This document shows positions 33,333 to 44,791 of a stretch of DNA of 64,000 bases, piece after piece (position 1 is the first letter of the stretch; each line of letters opens with the position of its first letter). The notes under the pieces were generated by a model that saw only the letters and a program-made list of their open reading frames with translations, searched no databases and was not told where the DNA came from. The position numbers were made by a program, and so were the translations under genes. This DNA is from Blastocladiella emersonii ATCC 22665 (lineage: Eukaryota > Blastocladiomycota > Blastocladiomycetes > Blastocladiales > Blastocladiaceae), in NCBI GenBank assembly GCA_025594325.1, contig JANHCV010000007.1, positions 1,426,001 to 1,490,000 of the forward strand, written 5' to 3'.

Positions 33333-35123
33333 CTAGTCCCACTCGATCTCGGCCTTGAGCTCGTTGAGGATCTCGTAGCACTCGGAGAGGAGCGAGTGCA
33401 GGACGCCCTGTCCGGCGGGGATCTCGCCGTCGACGAGGAACTTGCCGTCGACGCGCATGTCGTCGAAGCTCTTGAGCTTGAGCTGGAACGGGTACAGCTC
33501 CTGCGGCGTGAAGGGCCCGCCGAGCCGGCGCAGCTCGACCAGGCACTTTCGCACCGCGATCACTACGCGCGGTCGTGGGCGCGGGGATGGGAGGGTGAGT
33601 CGGGGGGCGGGCGACGTGGCGACGTGGCGACGGGAGAGAGAGAGAGGGAACGTACGGTGGTGGTGGATGTTCATGAGCGCCGGGTCGACGGGCTCGATGG
33701 TGGCCTGCAGCTTGGTGACGTGGCAGTGGCACCGGTACAGGAGGTAGTGCAGCGAGGCCTGGCCGGCGGGCGCCGGTCCGAGGTCGGCAGCTTGTCGTGG
33801 TGGCTCGGCGGCGCTCGCGCTCGCGGTCGCGGTCGATGATGCGGCGGCGGCAGCAGAAGTAGCAGCGGGGGTCGTCACCGCGTCGGCCGAGGGCGCGGTG
33901 GTGGCGGCGGCGGCGGCGGCGGCCGAGTCGAGCTTCGGGTCGGACAGCCGCATCTGCGCGACGCCGGCAGCGAGCGAGTTGGCGGACCCGTTGAGCGATC
34001 CGGGGTGCGAGGTCGGGAGGTGCGGGACGCCCGGGATGCCGGGCGGCGAGTTGTAGAAGACGCCGTTGAGCATGGCGGCCTCGACGCGCTGCAGGGCGCG
34101 CTCGAACGGGTACAGGTCCTGCGGGCGCACCTCCCAGCGGTGCTCGACGAGCTCGGCGAGGCGCGCCTGCATGGCGGCGAGGTGGTCGTAGAGCGGGAGC
34201 AAGGGTTCGGCGACCTTGTCCTTTTTCTTGCACAGCTCGGTGATGAGGTCGTAGCAGTGCTCCATGATGGCGACCACGAGCTGCTGGCCGCGCAGCGGGC
34301 GGTCGTCGTGGGGCGGCGGCGGGCGGAACTCGTTGCTGACGCGGCGCTGGTCGAGGGCGACGAGCCGCTGCTGCACGGCGAGGATGGCGGTGGTGGCGGG
34401 CGACGGCAGGGCGGCGAGCGCGTGCAGGTCCTTTTGGATCGAGATGACCTCGTCGTGGTACGGCAGCAGGCCGTCCTCGAGCGTGTCGATGAGCAGGACC
34501 AGGGTGTTGGCGAGGCGGTAGCAGTAGTTCATCTTGGCGAACAGGATGGCCTGGCCCTTGGGCACGCCCGGGTGGCCGACGACCAGGAACTTGCCGTCGC
34601 GCACGTGCGCGTTCTCGATCTCGCGCAGGCGGCGCTGGTACACGACAATGTCGTCCAGCGTGAAGCACGCGTCCTGCTTCATGTCCTCGAGCGCGTTCTG
34701 GATGGCGATCAGCTGGGTGTAGATGGGCAGCATCGACGGCGCCACCTTGTCGGCCTGCGCGAACAGCTCGAGCACGAGCTGGTGCGTCGTGTCGAAGAGC
34801 GCGTCGAGCGCGTTGCGCGCCGAATCGCCGCGCGGCTCGCCGGCGTGCGACCCGTGGTCGCTCGAGGCCGCGCTGCTCACGGACCGCACGTCGTGGTCGT
34901 GGCCGTCGTCGCCCAGCGTGCCGAGCTCGTCCTCGTCGATGCCGCGCAGCGCGGCCAGGTCCTCGGCCAGGTGCGACACCTTGTCCGAGATGTCGCCCAG
35001 CTCGGCCAGCGCAAACGTCTGCCCCTTCTTGAGCGTCAGCAGCGCAACCTTGATCGGGTACAGCTTGTTGTAGATGACGAGCTCGTCGGGCGGCAGGTGC
35101 TTCAGGTTCATGTGCTGCGGCAT
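33333..35123 (-). CDS. DUF2408 (UPF0662) family cytoplasmic protein
   Basis: Two exons, 33656-35123 and 33333-33562. The 93-bp intron (GTACGT...CGTAG, pyrimidine-rich) is a multiple of three and open, so an unspliced ORF hides it. The spliced product is 565 residues. The start at 35123 (MPQHMNLKHLPPDELVIYNK) fits the family; the ORF extends upstream with low-complexity sequence that I exclude. DUF2408 is a fungal family of unknown molecular function (S. pombe C30C2.08 is a member). Its diagnostic repeats are here twice: KLYPIKVALLTLKKG...YPFERALQRVEAAMLNG, and IAVRKCLVELRRLGGPFTPQ, ELYPFQLKLKSFDDMRVDGK and IPAGQGVLHSLLSECYEI. An Ala/Thr/Ser-rich linker of about 60 residues separates the two halves. 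It is divergent with the NKAP gene. Confidence 0.9.
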   Translation of the reverse strand: MPQHMNLKHLPPDELVIYNKLYPIKVALLTLKKGQTFALAELGDISDKVSHLAEDLAALRGIDEDELGTLGDDGHDHDVRSVSSAASSDHGSHAGEPRGDSARNALDALFDTTHQLVLELFAQADKVAPSMLPIYTQLIAIQNALEDMKQDACFTLDDIVVYQRRLREIENAHVRDGKFLVVGHPGVPKGQAILFAKMNYCYRLANTLVLLIDTLEDGLLPYHDEVISIQKDLHALAALPSPATTAILAVQQRLVALDQRRVSNEFRPPPPHDDRPLRGQQLVVAIMEHCYDLITELCKKKDKVAEPLLPLYDHLAAMQARLAELVEHRWEVRPQDLYPFERALQRVEAAMLNGVFYNSPPGIPGVPHLPTSHPGSLNGSANSLAAGVAQMRLSDPKLDSAAAAAAATTAPSADAVTTPAATSAAAAASSTATASASAAEPPRQAADLGPAPAGQASLHYLLYRCHCHVTKLQATIEPVDPALMNIHHHRTFPLSLSRRHVATSPAPRLTLPSPRPRPRVVIAVRKCLVELRRLGGPFTPQELYPFQLKLKSFDDMRVDGKFLVDGEIPAGQGVLHSLLSECYEILNELKAEIEWD

Positions 35124-37328
<2,205 letters not shown>

Positions 37329-37880
37329 GGGCGGACGGCGGGTCTATTGATGAAATACAAAGGTGCTTGCACAACTCGAGGTTCCTTTTCACCATCAGGG
37401 CGCCGTAAACTCGCACTCATCGGGGCGATGTACACTCGCTCGGCCAGGTCATCGTGAAACGCCATTTCGGCGCTGGAACCAGGCTAGCCGATTGGAGCTC
37501 GCAGGAGACCCGATTGGACCTGCAACCTGACCCGACTGGGCCTGGCTATACCCGACCGCGCCTGAGGTGACCCGATTCCTCATGGAAATAAATTAAATGG
37601 GGTCAGCCTCGGACTCGAAGACTTAGACACGTAAATCGATGAGCTCAAATTCCACCTCAAGAATTAAATGATGGATTCGCGGCCCGAAACGCTCGATCAA
37701 GGAGGAAAGTGCTCCCTGAAAGGGAGCGCTATCTGAGGAGAGACGGTGTAATAATGAGGAGAAGCGAACGAGCTCGAGATATATACAGGTACGCCAGCGC
37801 AAGAATTCTGAAATCATAGCGAACTGCAGCCGCGGAACAGAATGAACGCGTGCGAGTCCGCTTTGTGTAGTGCGGGCCGA
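37329..37880. other. AT-richer intergenic stretch with CCGATTGG-type tract
   Basis: No credible intact gene. Positions 37478-37585 hold several degenerate copies of CCGATTGG or CCGACTGG/CCTG motifs. Composition is clearly lower in GC than the surrounding genes. A minus-strand piece (37623-37817, ending PRIHHLILEVEFELIDLRV) may be a coding relic. Confidence 0.45.
37478..37585 (+). repeat. Degenerate CCGATTGG/CCTG repeat tract (left)
   Basis: GCCGATTGGAGCTC, ACCCGATTGGACCTG, ACCCGACTGGGCCTGG and ACCCGATTCC follow each other at 20-30 bp spacing. A similar tract lies at 40478-40640. Confidence 0.55.
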
Positions 37881-39023
37881 GTATCAGGTTGAGGACGGCG
37901 ACGATTGAGCTGATGTTGATGATTGCGCGGCCGCGCGCGGGGTTGGAGTTGACTCGCCCATCCGCATGCGCACGACGACGCCCGTCTCGCTGCAGCGGCG
38001 GTCGACCACGAGCGTGTCAGATCACGGCGAGCTCGCGCGCGCGACCGCCATCGTACCGGCACTTGACAAACTGCACCAGGTGGCCGATGCGGTGGGGATT
38101 CCGGCCGTCGTCGGTCACGGTCGTGCAGAGCACGCCATTGCGGGCCACGCGACCGTGTTACGACTTCTGCCGCGCGTGCGCGACCTGCTCGATCGGGCGC
38201 CAAAGCAGCGCCGCCCACGTCATGGCGATCTTGGCCTGCTTGATGACGCCCATGGTCACGTCGGGCAAAAAGTCGCGGTCGCCGTCGCGCGCTGTAGCCG
38301 CGGAGCCACACACGAGGAGAAACGGACAGCGACGAGATCGGGACGAGGCGGTGGTCGACGCGGCGCGCGCGAGGCGAGCACGTGCGAGTACACGTGGAAG
38401 ATGGACGTGAGCAGGTCGGGGCGGAACACGGCCAGGTCGACGAGCGCGTGGGCAGCGAGCGGCGAGGTCTGTCGCCCCACTCCCCGTCGCCGCCGCCGTC
38501 GTTCGTCGCGCCACCCGACTCGCCAGACCGCCGCCGCCACTGGCGGGCCTGCCGAAATACACGTCGGCCTCGGGCTGCACGATCTCGAAATGCTAGTTCA
38601 GCTGCGGAGTCTCGAGCCACTCGTGCGTGAGCACGGGCAGGCGGACGAGGGCCACGAAGTCGGCGAAGGCGCGCATGATGGCGAGGAGCGACTCGACGAC
38701 GGCGATGGTCTTCATGGTGCACAGGCCGACGGCGACCACGTTGACAAACACCGGGCAGATCGTGGCCTCGACGGTGATGGACTCGGACCGCGAGCGGCGA
38801 AAGGGCGAGGAGAAGGGCAGCGCCGGCGACGCGTAGTAGGTGAGCGTATGATGTTGTCGTGCTCGAGCCGCGGGTCCAGGTGCAGCTCGTCGCGGGACCC
38901 GAACGAGACCGTGACGGCGGCAGCGTGGTGCAGCGGGCGCGCCTACCCGGTCGCGAGCAAGCGGGCACGCAGGCCGAGCTCGAGCGAAGAGGTGGCGGCC
39001 GGCGGTAGTGGGTAAAGCTTCAT
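37880..39023 (-). pseudogene. Decayed protein-coding gene, family unknown
   Basis: A good start (MKLYPLPPAATSSLELGL, ATG at 39023) is followed by TVSFGSRDELHLDPRLEHDN in one frame. At about 38850 the protein-like sequence moves into another frame (LTYYASPALPFSSPF, then ESITVEATICPVFVNVVAVG and HEWLETPQLN). It hits an in-frame TAG at 38593, resumes in the same frame with HFEIVQPEADVYFGRPAS, then shifts again to SPLAAHALVDLAVFRPDLLT and SIFHVYSHVLA. Further fragments (IKQAKIAMTWAALLWRP; RIGHLVQFVKCRYDGG; INISSIVAVLNLILGPHY) extend to about 37880. At least three lesions make a working gene unlikely, although unseen introns might remove some. I do not recognise the ancestral family. Confidence 0.5.
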
Positions 39024-39310
39024 GGGGCGCCGGCAACAGCGAGCGGGGGAGAGAGTGAGGGCAGCCCGCTCCGGGACTTCGCGTTTTCTCGAGCGGTAGA
39101 GCAGCAGAGGCCCTGTCGACGGGTCACGTGGGCCCCGGTGACGTCGGCGCACCTGCGTTTCGCTCGCGCCGATCGACGCCACCGGCTCGCCCTCACTTGA
39201 GCGCCCGCCCGCCACCCCGCGCACTAGCTCTTCCACCCGCCCTCACGCAGCACGACGCCCTGGCGATCCACCACCCGACCACCACCCGATCCCTGCCCAT
39301 CTTCCTCACC

Positions 39311-40374
39311 ATGGCGGACAGTGTCGCGCGTCCGTGACGCTCCGTCTCCTCCCCGTCGCGCTCGCGCTCGCGGTCCTCAAGTTCCCGCCCGGCCTCGCCG
39401 GCATCACCACGCTCGGCCACCGCCTCAAGACCCTCGGCAACCATACGCTCGCTCTCCCCCACGGTTCTGGAAGCGTATGCGTCAGCCTGGCCGTCCTCGC
39501 GCTCCGTGAGCACCGCGCTGACAGCGCTGCATCGTCCCGACACCGTCTAGGCTTTGATCGCGACGCGGCTTCTGCCCTAACGTGTGCGACAAGACCACGC
39601 TCTCGGGGCGTCCCCAGCGTGACCCGCGGCATCGCCGCCCGCTCGTCCGGCTTTACACGTCGTCGACGTACGCGATACGCTTGCCCGCGGTGTCGCAACG
39701 CGTACTTCTCGACTGACCTCTCATCCCGCGACTGCTAGGCACCATGCTCCCGTGGTTCGAGCACTTTTAGTACCACGTCATCTTCGACACGGACGGCGAG
39801 TTCGTGCCCGCCGCCGCCGACGTCGAGCTGGTGGTGCGCGTCCTTTATGAGGTCTGCGCCGTAGTCGACCGCATCTTCCGCATCTCGCACGCGCATGCGC
39901 GCCCAAGGGCTACCACCACGACACGTCCGTGTTCTACTCGGGCCGCACTCCGTGCCACGAGGACCACGCCGGCCGCCGTGACAAGATGATCGAGGCCGCT
40001 GGCGACGGGTTATCTAGTCGTGGACCCGAAACCCCGAGATCGCGGTCGTGGAGAAGACGGCGACCTGCAAGAACAAGGTTGCGGCCGCCGAGTTCATGGC
40101 CAAGCTCAACAAGACCGTCCCCGTTCCGCCCTGCGGCTGCCCGCCCGACATCGAGTTCGAGACGCTGCGCGAGGCCGAGTTCCTCTCGCATGAGGTCGTC
40201 GTGTTCGACGCGAGAACGTCATGTTGCCAAGGTCGCGGGCCCCAGCGCGACGCCAAGTCGGAGGTCGCGGTCGCGGTCGTGGTCGCGGGCGCCCCTCAAG
40301 CGCACGCGCGAGCTGCGCGAGGAGTACGCGAATGGCCGGAGCAGGCGATCTGCGTTTGTTGGGTGATGCATTGA
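39311..40374 (+). pseudogene. Decayed or unresolved coding fragments
   Basis: Protein-like pieces lie in several frames: LRLLPVALALAVLKFPPGLA (39340-39400), YHVIFDTDGEFVPAAADVEL then VVRVLYEVCAVVDRIF (about 39772-39885), GYHHDTSVFYSGRTPCHEDH (about 39908-39967), and PEIAVVEKTATCKNKVAAAE with FETLREAEFLSHEVVVFD (40033-40212). They can be ordered but not spliced with canonical sites, and stops interrupt them (for example at 39768). Family unknown. Confidence 0.35.
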
Positions 40375-41003
40375 ATTCGAGTGTCTTTCTCTGATCAATT
40401 TCTCTTTCTTTTCGATTTGCTAGCTGTATTTCGAGGAGCTGATTTTTTGCAGCGTGAAAAACGCGCTTAGTGCAGGAAACCCGATTGGGTTGGTTGTGAG
40501 GCCGAGTTTCAATTGAACCTGGCGAGGTCCAATCGGGCCTCCGGGGTCCGATTGAACCTGCCCGTCCCGACTTGGATCAAGTTCCCAATTCACCTTTCCG
40601 ACTGTCCCCCCAGGCCGAGGCCTGTGCCCGGGCGGTGTCATCATGTGAGCGGAGCCGGGGGGAAAACCCGCACCGCATCGCACGGGGAATCGGCTCACGT
40701 GGTGGCGTTTCAGCCACACAGTGGGGGCGGTCGGAAAGGTCTATTGGGCGGCAGTGGTCCAGCCACCTCAACCACCCCATTCGGGTCAGCCAGAAATGCA
40801 CGATGGTGCCGATCCGGATCGCTTCAGGTCGCGTCGTTCAGCCGATCCGCCTCGCCCTTCAGCGATTGCTGACAAGCGCGAGGGTCGGGTATCGGCTCGG
40901 CCATACTAAATAGGTCGCGGCACACAGAACGAGTTTTTGTATATGCTTTCGGTATCCAGTGGGCCACAATCGGCGGCGGCGTCCGCCCTGCTCCGCCCAT
41001 CGC
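40375..41003. other. Intergenic region with CCGATTGG-type tract
   Basis: An AT-richer run (40375-40480) precedes a tract of CCGATTGG, CAATTGAACCTGG, CCAATCGGGCCT and CCGATTGAACCTG elements. No gene is supported. Confidence 0.45.
40478..40640 (+). repeat. Degenerate CCGATTGG/CCTG repeat tract (right)
   Basis: Motifs ACCCGATTGGGTT, TCAATTGAACCTGG, TCCAATCGGGCCTC and TCCGATTGAACCTG occur at similar spacing to the left tract at 37.5 kb; one copy is inverted. Confidence 0.55.
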
Positions 41004-41747
41004 TCACCCGCGCGACAGGACCTCCTTGCCGTCGAGGAGCAGCTCCCGCTCCTCCTCCTTCTCCTCGCCATCGTCCTCGGCATCCGACGATGACCCAGAC
41101 GCGGACACGGACGCGTCGCCGGGGACCGTGCCGTCGCCAATCGACGACGCGAGCTTGGTCACGGCGCCCCACAGCAGCGCGTTGACGACGGCGAGGAACC
41201 ACACGTACACGTTACCCTCCTCGCCCATGGTGTACACGGCGAGCCCGAACAGCGTCGCGACCAGCACGCCGAACGCACCGTGCATCAGCCGCATCACGGG
41301 CGGCGGCGTCGTCGGCGTCGTCATGGCCGTCACCAGCGCGTCGAGCGTCTCGGGGATCTCGGGCGCGTCGTTAGCGTCGCGGGACTACGGGGCGGGCGGG
41401 GAGCGGGGGTTAGAGGCAGCGGAGCAGAAGGGGCACGGGCGGCGTACCTCGTCGTCGTCGTCGGCCGACGACTCGCGCGCGGATTCGGCGTCCTCGCTCG
41501 ACTCCTCCTCCTCCTTCTCCATCTCGCGCTCGCCGTCCGACTGGTCGTCGGTCCACTTGCTGTCGGCGCGCTTGAACTGGGACCGCTTGAACGACGTCGC
41601 GCCGCTACCCTTGACGGGGCTCGTGCCCAACGCTGACGCGCTCGCGGACCGCTTGGCGACGGCGTGGCGCACGCGGCGCTTGACCGTCTTGGACAGGCTC
41701 TTGGTCGCGTTGACCGTGGTGCTGGACGCGGATGCGAGGGCTTTCAT
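41004..41747 (-). CDS. Pkr1-like ER membrane protein
   Basis: Two exons, 41448-41747 and 41004-41384, with a 63-bp intron (GTACGC...CGTAG) in phase 0, give 226 residues. The N-terminal 100 residues are basic then strongly acidic (EREMEKEEEESSEDAESA). A core of about 65 residues has two close hydrophobic spans: VMRLMHGAFGVLVATLFGLA and VYVWFLAVVNALLWGAVTKL. Together with the preceding DALVTAMTTPTTPP this resembles the fungal Pkr1 family, small ER proteins needed for V-ATPase assembly in yeast. The tail is acidic and ends VLSRG. The N-terminal extension is longer than in typical Pkr1 proteins, so the assignment is tentative; an unrelated two-span protein is the alternative. Confidence 0.6.
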
Positions 41748-42012
41748 GCTGGCTGGCTAGACGGCGAGCGCGCGCGTCAGCCGCGGCGCTATTGCAGCAA
41801 GTTTCGACCAGCGGAGATACATTGTGCGTGTTGCGTGGGCGCGTGCGGGTGGGGGCGAGGGAGCGAACGTGCGCGGATGGGAAAGCGGGCCGCCGAACGC
41901 GCGCGCGGCGCCGAAACGCGGTCACGCGGTGGGTCACGCGATTTCCCGACGCGTCCGTCCACGTTCGAGTTCGTGCGAGGGCCTCGAGCACCCCCGCTTC
42001 GAGATCAGCGCG

Positions 42013-42621
42013 ATGAGTGGGAGAGCGGCCGGCGCCGATCTCGCGGGGGGACATGACGCTGCCCTGCACCTCTCCCACCGTGCAACACTGTTGTCCGGTC
42101 TGGTGGCAACGAGAACCTCGATTCGAGAGCGCGATTCGGCTGTGCCCGCTGCGAAGTTCTCGCAACCACGGACCGCTCCAAAACCAGCTGCGCGCGCGTT
42201 CGCTCTCGCTGACGAGGAGTTGCCGATCATCGAGCCCGCGTCGCTGCCGGCCGTCCAGTCGGTCATCAACACGGTCGCCGCTGTCCAGGCCTCCGTCGAC
42301 GCGTCGCCCATGTCGTTGACGACCAAGCTCGAGTTCTCGGCCAAGTCGGGCGCCAAGTGCCTCCCGGTGCTCTATCACTTTTTCACGCCCGCCACCGACG
42401 CGTGCGTCCTGGGCACCAACGCGACCACGTCGGCGGCCGCCAAGTCGCTGCGCGACGCGACGTTTGAAGTACTCATGGACGATGCGTTCGCTGCCTTCGC
42501 CCAGGAGGACGCGCTTGACGAGGAGGCACTCAATGACCGTCTCGCCGACTTTTCGGCGGCCGACCTCGCCGCGTTCGAGGACTCGCTAGACAAGGGCTTC
42601 AACTTTGACCACTACAACTGA
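42013..42621 (+). CDS. Hypothetical protein, 202 residues
   Basis: The ORF from ATG 42013 has plausible globular sequence in its second half: LPAVQSVINTVAAVQASVDA, AKCLPVLYHFFTPATDACVL, and an acidic helical C-terminus ending GFNFDHYN. The first 50 residues are less protein-like, so the true start may lie downstream or in an upstream exon. No family recognised and no membrane span. It is divergent with the Pkr1-like gene (265 bp between starts). Confidence 0.45.
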   Translation: MSGRAAGADLAGGHDAALHLSHRATLLSGLVATRTSIRERDSAVPAAKFSQPRTAPKPAARAFALADEELPIIEPASLPAVQSVINTVAAVQASVDASPMSLTTKLEFSAKSGAKCLPVLYHFFTPATDACVLGTNATTSAAAKSLRDATFEVLMDDAFAAFAQEDALDEEALNDRLADFSAADLAAFEDSLDKGFNFDHYN

Positions 42622-43216
42622 TCGTCGCGTGTCGCGTGTCGCGTGCGAGGTCTGCTGTTTTGAACAAATGAACCAGTTCTTCTTTAGTTTAGTCATTGTC
42701 TGGTCCTTTCGTTAGCCCAGTACTTGCATCGCGTCCAGCTCGAGAGCGACGTGGTCTTCCCCTTGATCAAGTTTCTCGACCAGCTCTTCGCGGCACCATG
42801 AGTGTCGTGGCACAATATCAAAGTTGTTGCTTTTCTTATCGGAGCTCAGCGAAGCGGCGTTCTCTCCAATCCCGAACTGTGTGCGCGGGTCAACGAGTGG
42901 ACCAAGGCTTCACCATAAATCTCGTTTTGCCTGAGCTCTCGGTGAGTTCCGTGCACAAGTCGCCGTGACGGCAGCGGGAAACGCGTCGCGTTTCAGGTCG
43001 GACGACTCATGCGTATGCCGTACTCGCCGTGCGAGACAACATCGCTTCGCTATCAAATCGTGTTCGACAGCGCTCGCGGCCACTCCCTCTTGCACTCTCG
43101 CATCAGTAAAGATCGTGATACAGCTCAATTCAAGTCTTTATTCACTGAAAGATACGGCCTGAGCGGCGATCGACGTGAAGTTTCTTACCAACGGACAGTG
43201 TATTCGATGCATGCAC
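42622..43216. other. Intergenic region with a coding relic
   Basis: It starts with three tandem GTCGCGT units (42627-42647). The relic at 42715-42918 is listed separately. Otherwise no gene is supported. Confidence 0.45.
42715..42918 (+). pseudogene. Coding relic with in-frame TGA
   Basis: One frame reads AQYLHRVQLESDVVFPLIKF, LDQLFAAP, TGA (42799-42801), then VSWHNIKVVAFLIGAQRSGV and LSNPELCARVNEWTKASP, and stops at TAA. Both halves look like real protein and share the frame, so a single stop mutation in an older gene end is the simplest reading. Family unknown. Confidence 0.35.
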
Positions 43217-44644
43217 TTACTCCTCGTCGTCCTCGAAGCTGGTGATCCCGCCGTTGCACGAGCCGTTGTTTCCGCCGCGGTTACCACCGTTGTTGTTGTC
43301 GCCATCGCGCTGGCCACGACCGTTGCCCTGGCCGGGCTGACCGGGCTGGCGACCGCCACCGTTGCCGGGCTGACCGGTGCCGTTGCCAGGCTGACGGCCA
43401 CCGCCGTTGGCGAGCGCGGGGTCCATGAACAGGAACTTGTTGGGCGTGCCGCGGAGGTTGCCGCGGACGACGTTCGGCGTCGCGTCGGCGAGGAGCTTCT
43501 GCTGCGCCTGCTGCGCGCTCATGCCAAGCGACCGCATCGCGGCCACAACGCCCGCGACGTGCGGCGTCGCCATCGACGTGCCCGACAGGACCTTGGCGCC
43601 GCCGCTCGCGGCATCAACTGACTGGATGTTGACGCCGGGCGCGACAATGTCGACGCAGCGGCCGACGTTCGAGAAGGACGCGATCTGGTCGTTGCGCGGG
43701 TCCGAGGCGCCGACCGTGATGGCCTCGGGGATGAAGGCCGGCGACACGCCGCACGCGTCCTGCGACTCGTTGCCCGCGGCCACGATCACGTTGACGCCCT
43801 GCTGGACGAGCGACTGGATCGCGCGCGCCATGGTGCTGTCGCCGTTGCCGCTCGCGCGCGGCCCACCGAGCGACATGGACACGACCGACGGCTTGCGCGT
43901 GCGCTGCACGTCCTGCGACACGGCCTGGAGCGCGCGCAGGATCGCCGTGTTGGAACCGCGGCCCGAACGGTCAAAGACCTTGAGCGCGACGAGCTCGGCC
44001 TTCTTGGCGACACCGAAGGTCGCGCCGCCGATGGTCCCCGCGCAGTGCGAGCCGTGGCCCTGCAGGTCGCTGTTGCCCTCGCCCGTGAAGTCCTGCAGGA
44101 AACGCGCGCGGCCCTGGAAATCCGGGTGGCGCGTGTTGATGCCCGTGTCGATGACGTAGACGGAGACGCCCTGGCCGGCGGTGTCGGGGAACGTGAACGA
44201 GCCGTCGGTGCCGCGGCGCGCGTCGATGCGGTCGAGACCCGCAGGCGCGTTGCGCTGCGCGCCCATGATCTTGTACTCGGCCTCCTTCTCAACGGCTGAG
44301 ACGGCGGCCAGCTTGGCGAGCTCAGCCTTGAGCTTCGGGTCGGCCGCCGGCATCGTCATCGCGCGGTACTTGTCGCCGATCTGGATCACCTCGGCCTGGT
44401 CGGCGGCGATCGACGACACGCCCTTGGACGCGTAGAAGTCAAGGATGAGCTTCTTCGCTGCGGCCATGTCGGCGTCGCTCTTGAACTCGATGATCCACTC
44501 GCCCGACGCCGCGGGGGCAGCGGACGCCGAGCCGAGGAGCGCGAAGGCGATCATCGCGACCAGCGCGAGGACCGACCAGCGGCGGGGAGCGAAGGTGCGG
44601 CGAACAGCCGAGGTGGAGGAGCGGGTGGCAGTGTTGCGGGGCAT
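43217..44644 (-). CDS. Secreted subtilisin-like serine protease (proteinase K type, S8)
   Basis: Single exon, 475 residues. A signal peptide (WSVLALVAMIAFALLGSASA, about residues 23-42) is followed by an I9-type propeptide (about 48-125, WIIEFKSDADMAAAKKLILD). The peptidase domain has all catalytic parts: D166 (VIDTGINTRHPDF), H197 (GHGSHCAGTIGG), oxyanion N292 (VAAGNESQDACG) and S357 (LSGTSMATPHVAG). It should be an extracellular endopeptidase activated by propeptide removal, as known for the family. The last 65 residues are unusual: Gly/Gln/Pro/Asn repeats (GGGRQPGNG, QPGQPGQGNG, NNGGNRGGNNG) ending in an acidic SFEDDEE, which might tether or space the enzyme in the wall. No neighbours of related function. 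Confidence 0.95.
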   Translation of the reverse strand: MPRNTATRSSTSAVRRTFAPRRWSVLALVAMIAFALLGSASAAPAASGEWIIEFKSDADMAAAKKLILDFYASKGVSSIAADQAEVIQIGDKYRAMTMPAADPKLKAELAKLAAVSAVEKEAEYKIMGAQRNAPAGLDRIDARRGTDGSFTFPDTAGQGVSVYVIDTGINTRHPDFQGRARFLQDFTGEGNSDLQGHGSHCAGTIGGATFGVAKKAELVALKVFDRSGRGSNTAILRALQAVSQDVQRTRKPSVVSMSLGGPRASGNGDSTMARAIQSLVQQGVNVIVAAGNESQDACGVSPAFIPEAITVGASDPRNDQIASFSNVGRCVDIVAPGVNIQSVDAASGGAKVLSGTSMATPHVAGVVAAMRSLGMSAQQAQQKLLADATPNVVRGNLRGTPNKFLFMDPALANGGGRQPGNGTGQPGNGGGRQPGQPGQGNGRGQRDGDNNNGGNRGGNNGSCNGGITSFEDDEE

Positions 44645-44782
44645 GGTGGTGGTGATGGTGGGGGTGATGGATTTAAGGGTGGTGTGGGTGGGAACGACCA
44701 GCGTCTACGTGGTTGTAGTTGTGATACTCGTCTAGAGTAGTTGAGGTGCTGAACCGAGTCGAGGGCAGCGGGCCTCCCCCCG

Positions 44783-44791
44783 GTATTTATT
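44783..44791 (-). promoter_or_regulatory. Possible TATA-like element of the subtilisin gene
   Basis: The minus strand reads AATAAATACC about 140 bp upstream of the ATG at 44644. It is an AT-rich island in GC-rich DNA; assignment is by position only. Confidence 0.3.

Noticed and set aside
43217-44644. Proline/glycine repeats at the subtilisin C-terminus as a separate gene or CRISPR-like array
   Set aside because: They are in frame with the protease, imperfect, and encode a continuous tail; no spacer structure.
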